DNA from: Hyphochytrium catenoides
Taxonomy: Eukaryota > Sar > Hyphochytriomycetes > Hyphochytriales > Hyphochytriaceae
Assembly: GCA_900088475.1 (NCBI GenBank)
Contig: FLMG01002609.1
Location: forward strand, 1 to 18,303
Length of the DNA stretch: 18,303 nt
Direction: 5' to 3'
Positions 1 through 9,282 of the stretch are shown piece by piece; the stretch's first letter is position 1, and each line of letters starts with the position of its first letter. The notes under the pieces were generated by a model. That model searched no databases. It was not told the origin of the DNA and saw only the letters and a list, made by a program, of their open reading frames with translations. Made by a program: the position numbers and the translations under genes.

Positions 1-289
1 CAAAGGGTATCGCTAGATAGCATAAATAAAAGACCATGGGGTCACATGTTCTCCAACTGGCCCACATATAATCTCTCACAAGGGACGCGTGTCAACACCT
101 TTCTGTTTCCTTGCTTTGGACCTTGAGGGAGCGAATAGCTGGGGACGTCAAACCAATTTAGTCCTGAGCCTCAAAGATATGCAAATAGCTGGGCGGATCT
201 GCGATGCATGGCCGCTTGCGAGATCCGTCAAACCATATAAGTCCTGGGCCTCAAAGATATATCCATTGTTTGTATAAGATGCGCATGGC
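1..289. other. Region downstream of the kinase gene, no gene seen
   Basis: This stretch lies 3' of the minus-strand kinase stop codon at 290-292. I see no coding signal on either strand. The open plus-strand frame over 204-449 is the antisense shadow of the last kinase exon. No canonical AATAAA-type signal is visible on the minus strand just below 290. The stretch holds an imperfect direct repeat and a small inverted repeat, listed separately. Confidence 0.5.
147..260. repeat. Imperfect tandem repeat with an embedded hairpin
   Basis: A 34-base unit at 147-180 recurs at 227-260 with four mismatches; both start GTCAAACCA and end GCCTCAAAGATAT. Between the copies, CGGATCT (194-200) and AGATCCG (221-227) are perfect inverted 7-base arms round a 20-base loop. 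A shorter echo (GCRAATAGCTGGG) occurs at 131-143 and 181-193. The repeats begin about 30 bases beyond the kinase stop codon, so they could fall in its 3' untranslated region or termination zone. That role is inference. Confidence 0.7.
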
Positions 290-3200
290 TCAGTCTCCTA
301 TCTTCTTCCTTGACTTGCCGGATCTGGAGAGGCCCAAGCCTCTAAAGCCCTCTCTAATCTTCCTCCAAATAGAACCGCGACGGTCCATATCAGAGCCTGC
401 TAAATCTAGGTTAGATGTCGACCAGAACAGAGTTGAGCCCACTTTGTAAGATTTGATACTAAGGACTAAGGGTTAGTTTTGCTGCCCCTCATCTTTCTAT
501 AGCTTGCAGGTAGCTCTCCCACCGACCAGGCTCTGCCTAGGTCAATTAAATTTACCTGCAGTGCCGTTGGGCGTATGAATGCCAGAGTGCACAGAGATGA
601 CTGGTGATGAGGTCCAGCTTTTTGGGGAAGAGCTTTGCTCCACCAGCAACCGCTCGTTGTATAGTTCACGTTTCTAGGGATATTTGATCCTGTCAGCTAC
701 TCGTTCACTCAATGAAAGGGCACAAAGCCACACAAACGAGCGTTATCGGTAATTATAGAGAGCAACAATGGCCATCACAGTATCTAACGGTGCCTCACCT
801 CAGCAAATTTTTCAAACACAATCTCGGTAGGAAGGGCTAGACTAGCTGCAAGTCCTATCTGTAGACTTCTTTGAATCGGCTGAATCTGGACCTTTCTTCT
901 ACCGAGTGACCCAAACCGGGAGACTAAGGAGCCTCCGTACTCCGACTGTTGACAGAAGCGGTAAGTACCCAGATACCCACTGTTTCTACACTGGAGAGAC
1001 TTTGAGGGAGAGAAGAAGATTGAAGCTCAGCGTCGAAGAGGCGCGTCAAGGCGCATGGCTACCTGAGTCTGAAAGGTGAAGTTCAGCGCATTATTGAAAT
1101 GATGGTTGAAGACGACATCTGCAATCGCGTCTAGCTCTTCTTCGGCATTTTCTCCCAAGCCAGCTGTCTCCGTGAAGTGAAACCACTGAGGTAGCATATT
1201 CGAGGTAATCAAAAAGCAGCAGAAGCCGACGTTAGACTTCCACAAAAACTCGAATGACAAGAAGGACAGGAACGACAGAAAATCAGCCGTGATACTCTGT
1301 CTAAAGCTCGGAGCAGGACGCGTTACCTCTCCGATGTGGTCTTGAAAGGGATATCGCTTGAGGAAGGGGTGCTTCAATAGCTCAGCTGCCGCTGGCCGCT
1401 TAGATGGGTCCCGTTGCAAGCACTGCCCAAAATTCAAGCAGCGAAACGTATTTCAACCCGAACTCGATCAAATCCTACCAAGTTATTGCGCACGAACCTT
1501 CTCGATGATTGAACAGAACTCGGGAGAAAACTTGTCTGTAGGTAGGCGCAGCATTTCGTCGTCTGCAACAGAGTCCACCAGGCCGAAAAAGCCATCCTGG
1601 ACTGACAGAGGGTACTTGCCCAACGCAACGCTCATCAAACTCAGTCCAAATGACCACACGTCCGCTAGGGAGACAAGGTGTGAGAGGTAAGGGGGATCAA
1701 GGCTCCATCTATTATGAGTTGACCTTAAACAATACCTGAGTATGAGTAGTTTCCTCCTCCTATCCTCTCAGGTGCCATGTAGAGGAGTGTCCCCACAAAC
1801 GTCTTGGGCTTTGCTACGTCATCCTGCAGCGTTCTTGCCAGTCCAAAGTCTGAGATCTTGATGTCTCCCTGCCTGTTCATCAATATGTTGTGAGGCTTGA
1901 TGTCTCGATGGATCATTTTTTGGCCGTGAATATGCGCCAGTGCCTGTGGGAAATGCGGTCAATATGATGAAGACGTAAGAGAGAATCTGCTTCAGCCGTC
2001 GCCCAGAAAGAGCTAAAGCAATAAATTTAAGGCACACAACTTCGAATAATAAATCTAATATATAAGCCAAGTGAAGCAAACCCGCAGTAAGTAGGGCGGC
2101 GAGAGGGCAGGAACTCAAACTCTTGGAAGACTAGTCCTCAATGGCTCTACCTGCAGAATGCAGTCCGCCATCCTGGCTAAAATTGGCTCACTTTGACACC
2201 CGCCTCTAAGTACAAGGTCCTGCACGGACGCAGTGGTTAGCGCAGCCGGAATCGACGTCATCTCTTGGTGATAAAAACCTGAAGCGACCCCATGTCCATG
2301 TACTCCATCACTAAGCTTACGCAGCCCTTCACTTTGTCTACATACGCGTCATAAAATGACACGATGTAGGGGCAGGGCCTAGGGTACAAATCAGCGCATG
2401 ATCAGACCAGTTTTATGACTAATGCCGGGGTAAATAGGGTAAAGAACTCTCTATAAGGGAGGCTACACAACGTGACACGACTCAACGAGCAGGACATTCT
2501 ACTTACTCTGTCACACCCTCGCCCACCGGTGTGCCTCCTGCTGTATCAGTCCGCTTCCTCTCGTCAGTCCCTCTAATCTTCCCGTCTATGGGCACCAAGT
2601 TAGCGTAAAGAGCGTGGAGCTCCCGGACCATTTGTCGCCTATTTCCTTTGCCATAAGTAGGAATATCCTTGATAGCGACAACCTTCAGGGTCGGCACATG
2701 GACACCTTTATGCACCACGCCACTGGCTCCTGAGAGCATCAGGTTTGACGGTAGTGGAATGAGTATCCGGGGACAGAGAGAAACACAGCTGCAGAAGGGC
2801 AGACCCACATATATAGAGGATAGTTAGAATGAAAAGAACTAAGTCCTGATAGTGGAGCGCTAGAAGACCAGCACCGGTCTGAACAGAGAGGTATGGCCAA
2901 GAAAGCTGCTTCTTACCTCTTCCTATCTCCCTGATTCTAGCTAGGTCATGCTGTAGATGTAAGACAGAGGCATCGGGAGACGAAATCCCTGCTTCTGACA
3001 CCTCAAAGTTCTTAATTTTGAGCTGTCCCGCGGTGGGTGACCATTCTCCACTCATGCTCTTCCTGGCGCCTATAAAGAGACATTTCTCTAAGAAAAGGAC
3101 GAAGTTGTACTAAAGATGCAGTACGTCGGACGTGGTTGTCCCTCTTCAGGCTTACAGCGAGGACTAGGTTCAGAATCCGAGCCGGATATGTCAGAGCTGC

Positions 3201-4723
3201 CTGAGCTCAGAATTAATCGCAAGTCTGCCACGTTGACACTATGTTCCTTGCTCGGTGAAGATTCATCGGGCACAGGAGACAATGGTTTTGGTACAGCTGT
3301 TGGAGAGATCGAAGCGCTTCCGTCTGGTGACATGATAGCTAAGACCTCCCTGTCCTGCGGGGTCTGTCCAGCGCTAATCGTGGAAGTAGTGCTAGTTCTT
3401 CGGCTTCCTGGTGCCCCGATAGCGGGGCTTCCACTAGATATAGAAAGCTGTAGCTGCTTCCTTTCTGACTGACGTCTACGGCGCATACTCTTATTGGCTG
3501 CATGCTGCGCTAGATCTTCCGCCTGAAACGAAAAATAGGTAAGTCTGGTCACTTGCCGTAGTAATGGCGCTACAAAGGAAAGAGTGATCTGTATAGTACC
3601 CGTAACCTACCTCCTGCGTAGTGGGCATATCCTCAAGCTTAAGGAGGAGACGAGGGCGAGATATCTTGCGATCTAAGGTTTGAACAGAAATGAACCAATG
3701 TTCAGTGCTTATGGGGCGGCTCGAGTTGATGCAGGAGGAGTTCATGAGACGCTAGGTCACGTTACCTGTTAGAGGACTCTCGCTCTGCGTAGGTGAGATG
3801 GTACTGGCGCTAGCTGGGGACATAACCTTATTGGATGGCTGTGTTTGCCCATTCTTGCTCTCACCCGCCTTTCTTTTATCGAAAGCTCCTTTCCACATCG
3901 CCGCTTCCCAAGGTTTTCTCCATGACCTCACCTCTTGAATCCTCAGTGTACGGGGACTATTGAAACCGATCGTTTACAGTCAGCTTAGAATCAAGCGGGG
4001 GTGTAAAATATGGGAAAAGAGCAAGAAGATAGGAGCGGTTATCACGCTAAAAGCCTAGCTTCGGCATCCTTCCAATCTGAACACTAGGAGGAAAGACGAG
4101 AGCGGTTGCTTGGAGACACAAGGAGAGTAGCCGTGAACTTCTTATGGCCTCATGACACAAACCTTGGTGTGTTCTCGAAAAAGGGATGGATTCTTTCTAT
4201 GCGAATGTATGGCTCCTGGACCTGGAGGAAGATTAAAGGGACCGAAAGCAGGATCGAGGGAGATGATAAGCTACGCTCAGCGACGCAAACTTGGAAGAAC
4301 TCTTCTCACCGCTGTTGTGAGTTCGGGGGCACTCAAGGTTCGCTTCAAGGAAGCTCCAGCTTGATCAATGACGGTAAAGGGCATGCGTAGGTCGGACTGA
4401 AGAACCGCTTGATAATTCTCATGCAGTGGGCGGGAGTGGCGGGTAATGACAGCACCGGAAGTGCTCTCCCTCCTTGAACGTAATGGGAGCATCTTTGGCA
4501 TTGGAGCACACTTGTTTCCGAGATCTATTCCCTGATGCTCCCGGCATGGACATGGTCCAGGCGAAGCCACAGCCCCCTTATCTGGTGTGATTTCCGCGGC
4601 ATCTGGCTTTCTGGAGGAGAAACCTGACTGCTCCGCTGCATGCGGCGAGTACTCCATCGTTGAAGCTCTTCTCCTCCTCGCCATTGGGGGTACGGAGTGC
4701 ACCGAATGGGGAGAGTCAACCAT
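290..4723 (-). CDS. MAP kinase kinase (STE7/MKK)-like protein kinase, 16 exons, about 890 aa
   Basis: Exons on the minus strand, 5' to 3': 4723-4310, 4221-4163, 3956-3766, 3672-3611, 3522-3156, 3069-2917, 2729-2507, 2378-2279, 2219-2151, 1943-1736, 1664-1498, 1422-1327, 1185-1063, 945-799, 673-556, 465-290. All introns are GT-AG, every phase closes, and the total is 2673 bases. Residues 1-405 are Ser/Pro/Arg-rich and look disordered. The kinase domain runs from about 408 to 697: glycine loop IGRGASGVV (413-421), VAIK lysine 436, helix C Glu 452, HRDIKPHN (Asp560), DFG (578-580), FVGTLLYMAPERI (595-607) and ADVWSFG. The TFVGT..YM.PERI block and IVSFYDAY are typical of MKKs, which phosphorylate MAP kinases on Thr and Tyr. 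A 30-residue insert follows helix C. The last 187 residues match no domain I recognise and end in a basic tail. The ATG at 4723 is uncertain: a possible acceptor (CAATAG) with open frame lies just upstream. The STE7 family call is firm; substrate and pathway are unknown. Confidence 0.9.
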
Positions 4724-5849
4724 CGCGCAGTACGTGGACCAACCAAAGTAGCCACCTATTGCTCAGAAACTCAGATTCATTGGCAAGGTTGTCCGTCAGG
4801 GTCGTCTTCCTCTAAGGACTAGATGACGAGCTCAGCTGGCTCCAATCGCGGCCATCTACTGAGAAATAATCCGCTAACTCGGGCCAGCATCTACTGCACC
4901 GGCGCCTCACTCATGTGAAGGATTCAGAACGGACCCTCTTCAACTTCAACAGCAACACCCCCAAGTCTCCCCCGGGGCGGAAAGCCCTGGACATGACGAT
5001 GAAGCGAAAGCCGTTTGTGACTGGCAAGCCACGACACTAAAGACTCATGAAGAGGGTTTTAAATCTTCATTAAATCTCCATCTGAAGGCGTCTTCGTCTC
5101 TTTCCTGTCGCATCTGCAATCTAGAACTTAGTTATAACCGCTTTTTTTAGCGCAGATTTTCTTTTCTGTATTTCTCCATTTCCGCTGCGACCAATCTGAT
5201 TTGATGATGAGCTGTTTCCATTTCTTCCCAAGTTTTTAGGGCTTTTTCCCTATTTATATGCTGGCGACTCACAAGGGCGTGCGGAAATAGGAAACAGCCC
5301 AAGCTCCACCTCCTCTTCCCTCATCCCAAACAGTCAAATAACGGATCTGAAACAGTGATATGTGGGCTGACAGCCCTTTAACCCTCCCCACAGAAGGGAA
5401 CCTCCCCCGTTTTATGTGTCTTTGTATACGCTTCCAATTTGTATTTTCCCGGGGAGTACTGGAGTTAAGTTGATACGCTAACGTTAACTTAAACGGGTCG
5501 TTTTGTGCTATTGAAAAATCAGATTACCAGATCAGATTTCCTACTTTGAAGATTCGCATTGGATTTTCTTTGGTGCTTTGCTTGCTTCCAGGTGGGCGCC
5601 CTGTTCCTACCTCGCACCTCCTGGGCCTACAGGGCTCTCTGGGTGCGCGGCGAGCGCAAAGAGTAAGGATGACGTAAGGAGTTCTGGATAGCCAAAGGGA
5701 GGTTCGCAGCGTCGCTCTATCTTATGGCAGAATAGTGGTCTGGAAAGTTAAGTACGAAGAAGCCAAGAGCGAAAGCAAGCACTAGCTCCCTCGCAGTTAG
5801 GGTCCTATTCGTGCATTGTACCAGCAAGCTCAGGCCACTGGCAACACAG
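4724..5849. other. Divergent intergenic region between kinase and hydrolase
   Basis: About 1.1 kb separates the starts of two genes read away from each other, so both promoters should lie here. On the minus strand an acceptor-like CAATAG just above 4723 opens a short frame (GYFGWSTYCA) into the kinase start, so an extra 5' kinase exon is possible. A minus-strand open stretch beginning MSRAFRPGGDL near 4996 ends in a stop next to a GTGAGG donor and could not be joined. On the plus strand the hydrolase frame is open from 5736 to its first ATG at 5850. TATTTATAT at 5251-5259 is TATA-like. ATGAAGA (5047-5053) and TCTTCAT (5064-5070) are perfect inverted arms in an AT-rich patch. Confidence 0.5.
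5239..5300. repeat. Imperfect 17-base inverted repeat in the divergent promoter region
   Basis: GGGCTTTTTCCCTATTT (5239-5255) pairs with AAATAGGAAACAGCCC (5285-5300), with one mismatch and one unpaired base, round a 29-base loop. The TATA-like TATTTATAT overlaps the inner end of the left arm. It could be a cruciform, a dimeric regulator site or a relic of a small inverted-repeat element; the sequence does not tell these apart. Confidence 0.6.
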
Positions 5850-8091
5850 ATGAGGTCATCAAAGCGCCTGAGTGTCAGGACTTTCCTGGCAGTCGTTATC
5901 GCCTTTCCTGCGGCATTGGTCAAAGAATTCCTGCGCAAGGCGGTAACAGGGGGCCGTCAGGACCTTCGCTTCTTTGAAGAAGTCTTGGTCAACTCGCTAG
6001 GGTACGTGCACCAGATCGTGGTTGCAGACTGCTCACATTCTAACGTATCTCAAATCTCACAGATACCTGAACCGCTCGAGGTTCCACCTCTACTGCCTTT
6101 ATGGAACCCATTACCTATTGATGGTTGCGGTGAACGTGGTGGCTCTCTTTTATGTGTAAGTCCTCTTTGCGCTATAGATTGCACTTCTTGTGACTGGTAT
6201 CCCCTGGTTTTTCTCATGAAACAGACGTCAGCTGCGTATCAGAAAGATAAGAGGCCCAAACTTCACGGGTGAGTGAGAGCTTGCACGGTCATTGAGCTAA
6301 TGCGACTGCCTTCAATTCTAGGCACTGCTAGAGCTTGATAGGAAGGCGGATGGGTCTGTCTCTTCTGATTCTTCTTCTGCTGATGTGCCTCTAACAGCTC
6401 CGTGCATGTGCATGTCCCGCAGGCCACTGGCTAGGACCAACCAAACCCAAGAATGTTCTTCTTTACTTCCACGGAGGATGGTCCGTTTCTCTATCGGCGA
6501 CGTCTCATACTCTGCCAGCAGTGCTTTCGTTATCCTATTCATCCCTTGCCATTTTTGCTAGAGGTCTTTTTCTCTCTCGAACGGACCGTCTTAGATCCTT
6601 TGCTAACCCCAGCTTGTCGTCCTGGTCTCCAGCTACCTCTTTGGTCACTCTCTCCAGTATTTACCAGCGATGAATCAGATGATCCAGATCTCAAAGAAGG
6701 AAGGCGCCTCTTATGGAATTCTTAGCGTAGATTACCCTCTGGCACCGGAATATCCTTACCCTGCACAGCTTAACGCTGCACGAGCGGTAAGGAGACTTAA
6801 CTCTAATATTTACGAAGAAAGAGTTTGGATTCTCGCAGTTCTCTCTATGCTTCTGTCTCGTTGCATTCTCACTCCCTTCCCTTCAATGACTCTTGGAACT
6901 CTCCTACTTGTTTCTATTCCTCTCCTTCTGTCTCTGTCTTTGGAGCTCCCGACTATGTATTGTTTGCTATGTCTCGGTTTATCCTCACAGAGCGTGATTC
7001 CTGTTCGCTGTGTATCCTCGTTGTTGCGGGCATTGCCGCCTTTAGGCCCTAGAATGGCTTCACAAAGAAGGCTTCTCGATGTCTCAACTTCACCTTGGCG
7101 GGGATTCCGCAGGAGCGAATCTTGCCATTGCTCTGACTCTGAGTTTAATGAAAGAAAAGGCTCCACTTCCACGTTCAGTAGTTGCGATCAGTCCGTGGGT
7201 CAATATTCATTCACTGGCAAAGTCAGTGGAGAAGAACAGAGGATGTGACTTCATCACAAAGTAGGCGATTATCCTTCTTGTTTAGCTGATCGTCCCGGTA
7301 TAGCTAGCTGTTGGTCAGCTTTACACTTCTTCCTTGTGTCTGCCATCTGTCGGTACGATCCTTATCGGCCTTTCTCCTAGATCTCAAGCTCACGATGCCT
7401 TTCCTGGATGTGCTGTTCTTCCGTTATTATGTCAGTCATTTCATTACCCGTTGATACGGTTCGCCAATCTCAAGCACTCCCCCGATTGTGCCTTAGCTAT
7501 GTAACCTGGCTCTAATCCTCGTGGTGTACTGTTCACCGGGTTCAGAGAGATTTTGCAGGTTGGGAAAGAGTTCTTCTGCGCCGGCCACTCGGCAGAAGAT
7601 CCCCTCATCTCGCCACTTTATGCGGATCTTAGCGGTTTTCCAGAACTGCTGGTAGACATCCTTGGTTTCTGTCCGCTCTTGTGGGAGTACCTCCCAGCAA
7701 TGGATTCAGCTCTACGGTTCCTCCGCTACTGCATGAAGCCCCTTGTTCCCTGCTTCCGCTCCCTCACATGTCCTTCTCACATTGACTGTCCTTTCTTGCT
7801 GACTCTTCTTATGATACTCTCATTCATTTTTTTAAAGTACTCTTTCCTATATGTGGGATGTATCAGGTGAGTTACGGCGGAAAGGAAGCATTCGTGGACG
7901 ACATCAAGGACTTTCTTCGGAGGTGCCGGCAAGCTAAGGTTAGGGTTGAAGAGGTCAATCACCCCTCGATGTACCACATCTACCCCGTTCTGGTGCCGTG
8001 CTTCCGCTCCAAGATGGCTCAAGAGGGCCTGGAGTCCATCATCAGCTTCATGATCTCACGGGCAGCCAAAGACCAGAACCAGATTAGGTAG
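5850..8091 (+). CDS. Membrane-anchored alpha/beta hydrolase, hormone-sensitive-lipase type
   Basis: Exons: 5850-6001, 6063-6155, 6225-6268, 6423-6480, 6633-6786, 7046-7260, 7319-7430 (provisional), 7559-7651, 7867-8091; about 381 aa, phases closing. Residues 8-25 (VRTFLAVVIAF...) and about 70-82 (LLMVAVNVVALFYV) are hydrophobic, suggesting a membrane anchor before the catalytic domain, as in arylacetamide-deacetylase- and isoprenylcysteine-methylesterase-like enzymes. The oxyanion motif is HGGC (113-116) where the family usually has HGGG. SVDYPLAPEYPYP follows, then the nucleophile elbow GGDSAG (Ser188), SPW, EDPLISPLYADLSGFP, and GGKEAFVDD (acid residue Glu314 or Asp318). The catalytic His is His344 in SMYHIY. 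These are hallmarks of carboxylester hydrolases; the substrate is unknown. The lid exon is ambiguous: a second reading over 7381-7498 also closes in phase. The start is the first in-frame ATG after a stop at 5733, but the open lead-in allows an upstream exon. Confidence 0.85.
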
Positions 8092-9282
8092 TTCGTCTCC
8101 AGATCGCGTAGGCGCGTGCACTTGGGGCACCTTATAGTACTGCTGCCGCTGCTTACATGGACTGAACGGCGCAGCTCTTTTCCAAGTCAGAAGCCTCTGA
8201 TTCCCATTCAATGCCCAGGCAGCACCTCGCCTGTCCGCCACTCTCAGTCTTTATACCGGCTTCGCTCAAGCCTGTTGGCCTCCAGCATCAGACGCTAGAA
8301 AGGATTGTGAGAAGATAGGTAGTCTCTTCACTTGAAAAGCGAGCTCTTCGTACAGCATCATCACATAGGTCCTCCTGCTTGAGCTGCTTGTAAACAGCGA
8401 CTTCAGAAGAGGGCACGTTTAGCCTAAGTTTTAGCGTAACTCGACGCTGAGAGATTACTTTTGAGGAGCCTCAGCGTCTTCAATTGCTAAGTATTGAACA
8501 TAGTCTTATTCACACATCTGTCGCTATTACAATGAACAAATATAAGGGCTTCGATATTCAATCTTCATTGTTGCCCCTCTCTCCCCCTTCTTCTCGGGCC
8601 GGCATTGTCTCCCGCATTAGACGAGGACACGACATAGAGGCGAACAGAGCTCCCCCGACCCTCCTACGCAAGCCCTGAGAGGCTTCCCCTGTTGAAGCAT
8701 CACAACTTTGCTGAAGGCTTACTTGCGCACATGAGGTCTGGCCGCATCACGCTGGCAGGCCGATTGGCCTTGCCTTGACAGAAAGCAGACACAGAGAAAG
8801 AGTGATGTTGGAACATCAGCCCTTCTCTCTTTCTGGTAGTGTCTGGAAGCTATTGTCACGTTTGCGCCATTGCTAGCGTGTGGATGACTCGCCTGCGCCC
8901 TTAGCAGCGCCACAATGTCATCCGGTAAGAACATGCTCCTTCTGCTCTACGGTACGCCAAGAGCTAGCCTCAGACATAAGCTCTTGTCCACTCAGTTGTC
9001 TGTCTGTGAGAGAGAGCAAGAAAGAGAGAGAGGCATCGAAGAACAGCCGTCTTGTTTTGAAGGAGCGTCTTTCTCTGTCCGTTGCAATCTACGAGATAGC
9101 TGAGGAGAGGATATGGGTACAGAGAGACAACACATAAACATGCAATGGCCCAAGAGGCCAACTCTGTTCGGTTTTTGCGTCAAGAGCTGAGGCTATCCAA
9201 CGACAAATGCCACGAACGAGTGCTCTCTTTAGAGAGAGAGAGCGAGAAAAGGAGAGAGAGGAAGAGAGCCAGGACCACTCTT
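8092..9282. other. Convergent intergenic region between hydrolase and Rab-GAP genes
   Basis: This holds the 3' flanks of two genes that face each other. No known domain can be read in it. Irregular GA-rich stretches occur at about 9007-9036 and 9230-9268 on the plus strand, the second ending just before the Rab-GAP stop codon. One minus-strand open frame (8719-8934) is listed separately. No canonical polyadenylation hexamer stands out at either gene end. Confidence 0.45.
8719..8934 (-). CDS. Possible small gene or 3' exon, unrecognised
   Basis: The minus strand from an ATG at 8934 is open for 71 codons. It reads like protein for the first 45 or so residues (MFLPDDIVALLRAQASH..., later SRHYQKERRAD) and then becomes Cys/Arg-rich and less convincing. 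An acceptor-like ACCGTAG lies just upstream in a compatible frame, so it might instead be a terminal exon. It sits downstream of the Rab-GAP stop codon on the same strand. I recognise no family, and chance openness cannot be excluded. Confidence 0.2.
   Translation of the reverse strand: MFLPDDIVALLRAQASHPHASNGANVTIASRHYQKERRADVPTSLFLCVCFLSRQGQSACQRDAARPHVRK

Noticed and set aside
204-449. Plus-strand 81-codon open frame near the left edge
   Set aside because: It is antisense to the last kinase exon (465-290), which joins the upstream exon in phase and gives a protein-like basic C-terminus.
466-669. Minus-strand 67-codon frame read as one unit, or joined by a 19-base intron
   Set aside because: A GTAAAT...TTAG intron of 90 bases (466-555) keeps the kinase frame and joins to a well-formed last exon; a 19-base intron would be far below all the others.
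290-1185. NTF2 domain in the kinase C-terminus, as in plant MKK3
   Set aside because: The extension was compared with remembered NTF2 features and nothing matched; the length and helical pattern differ.
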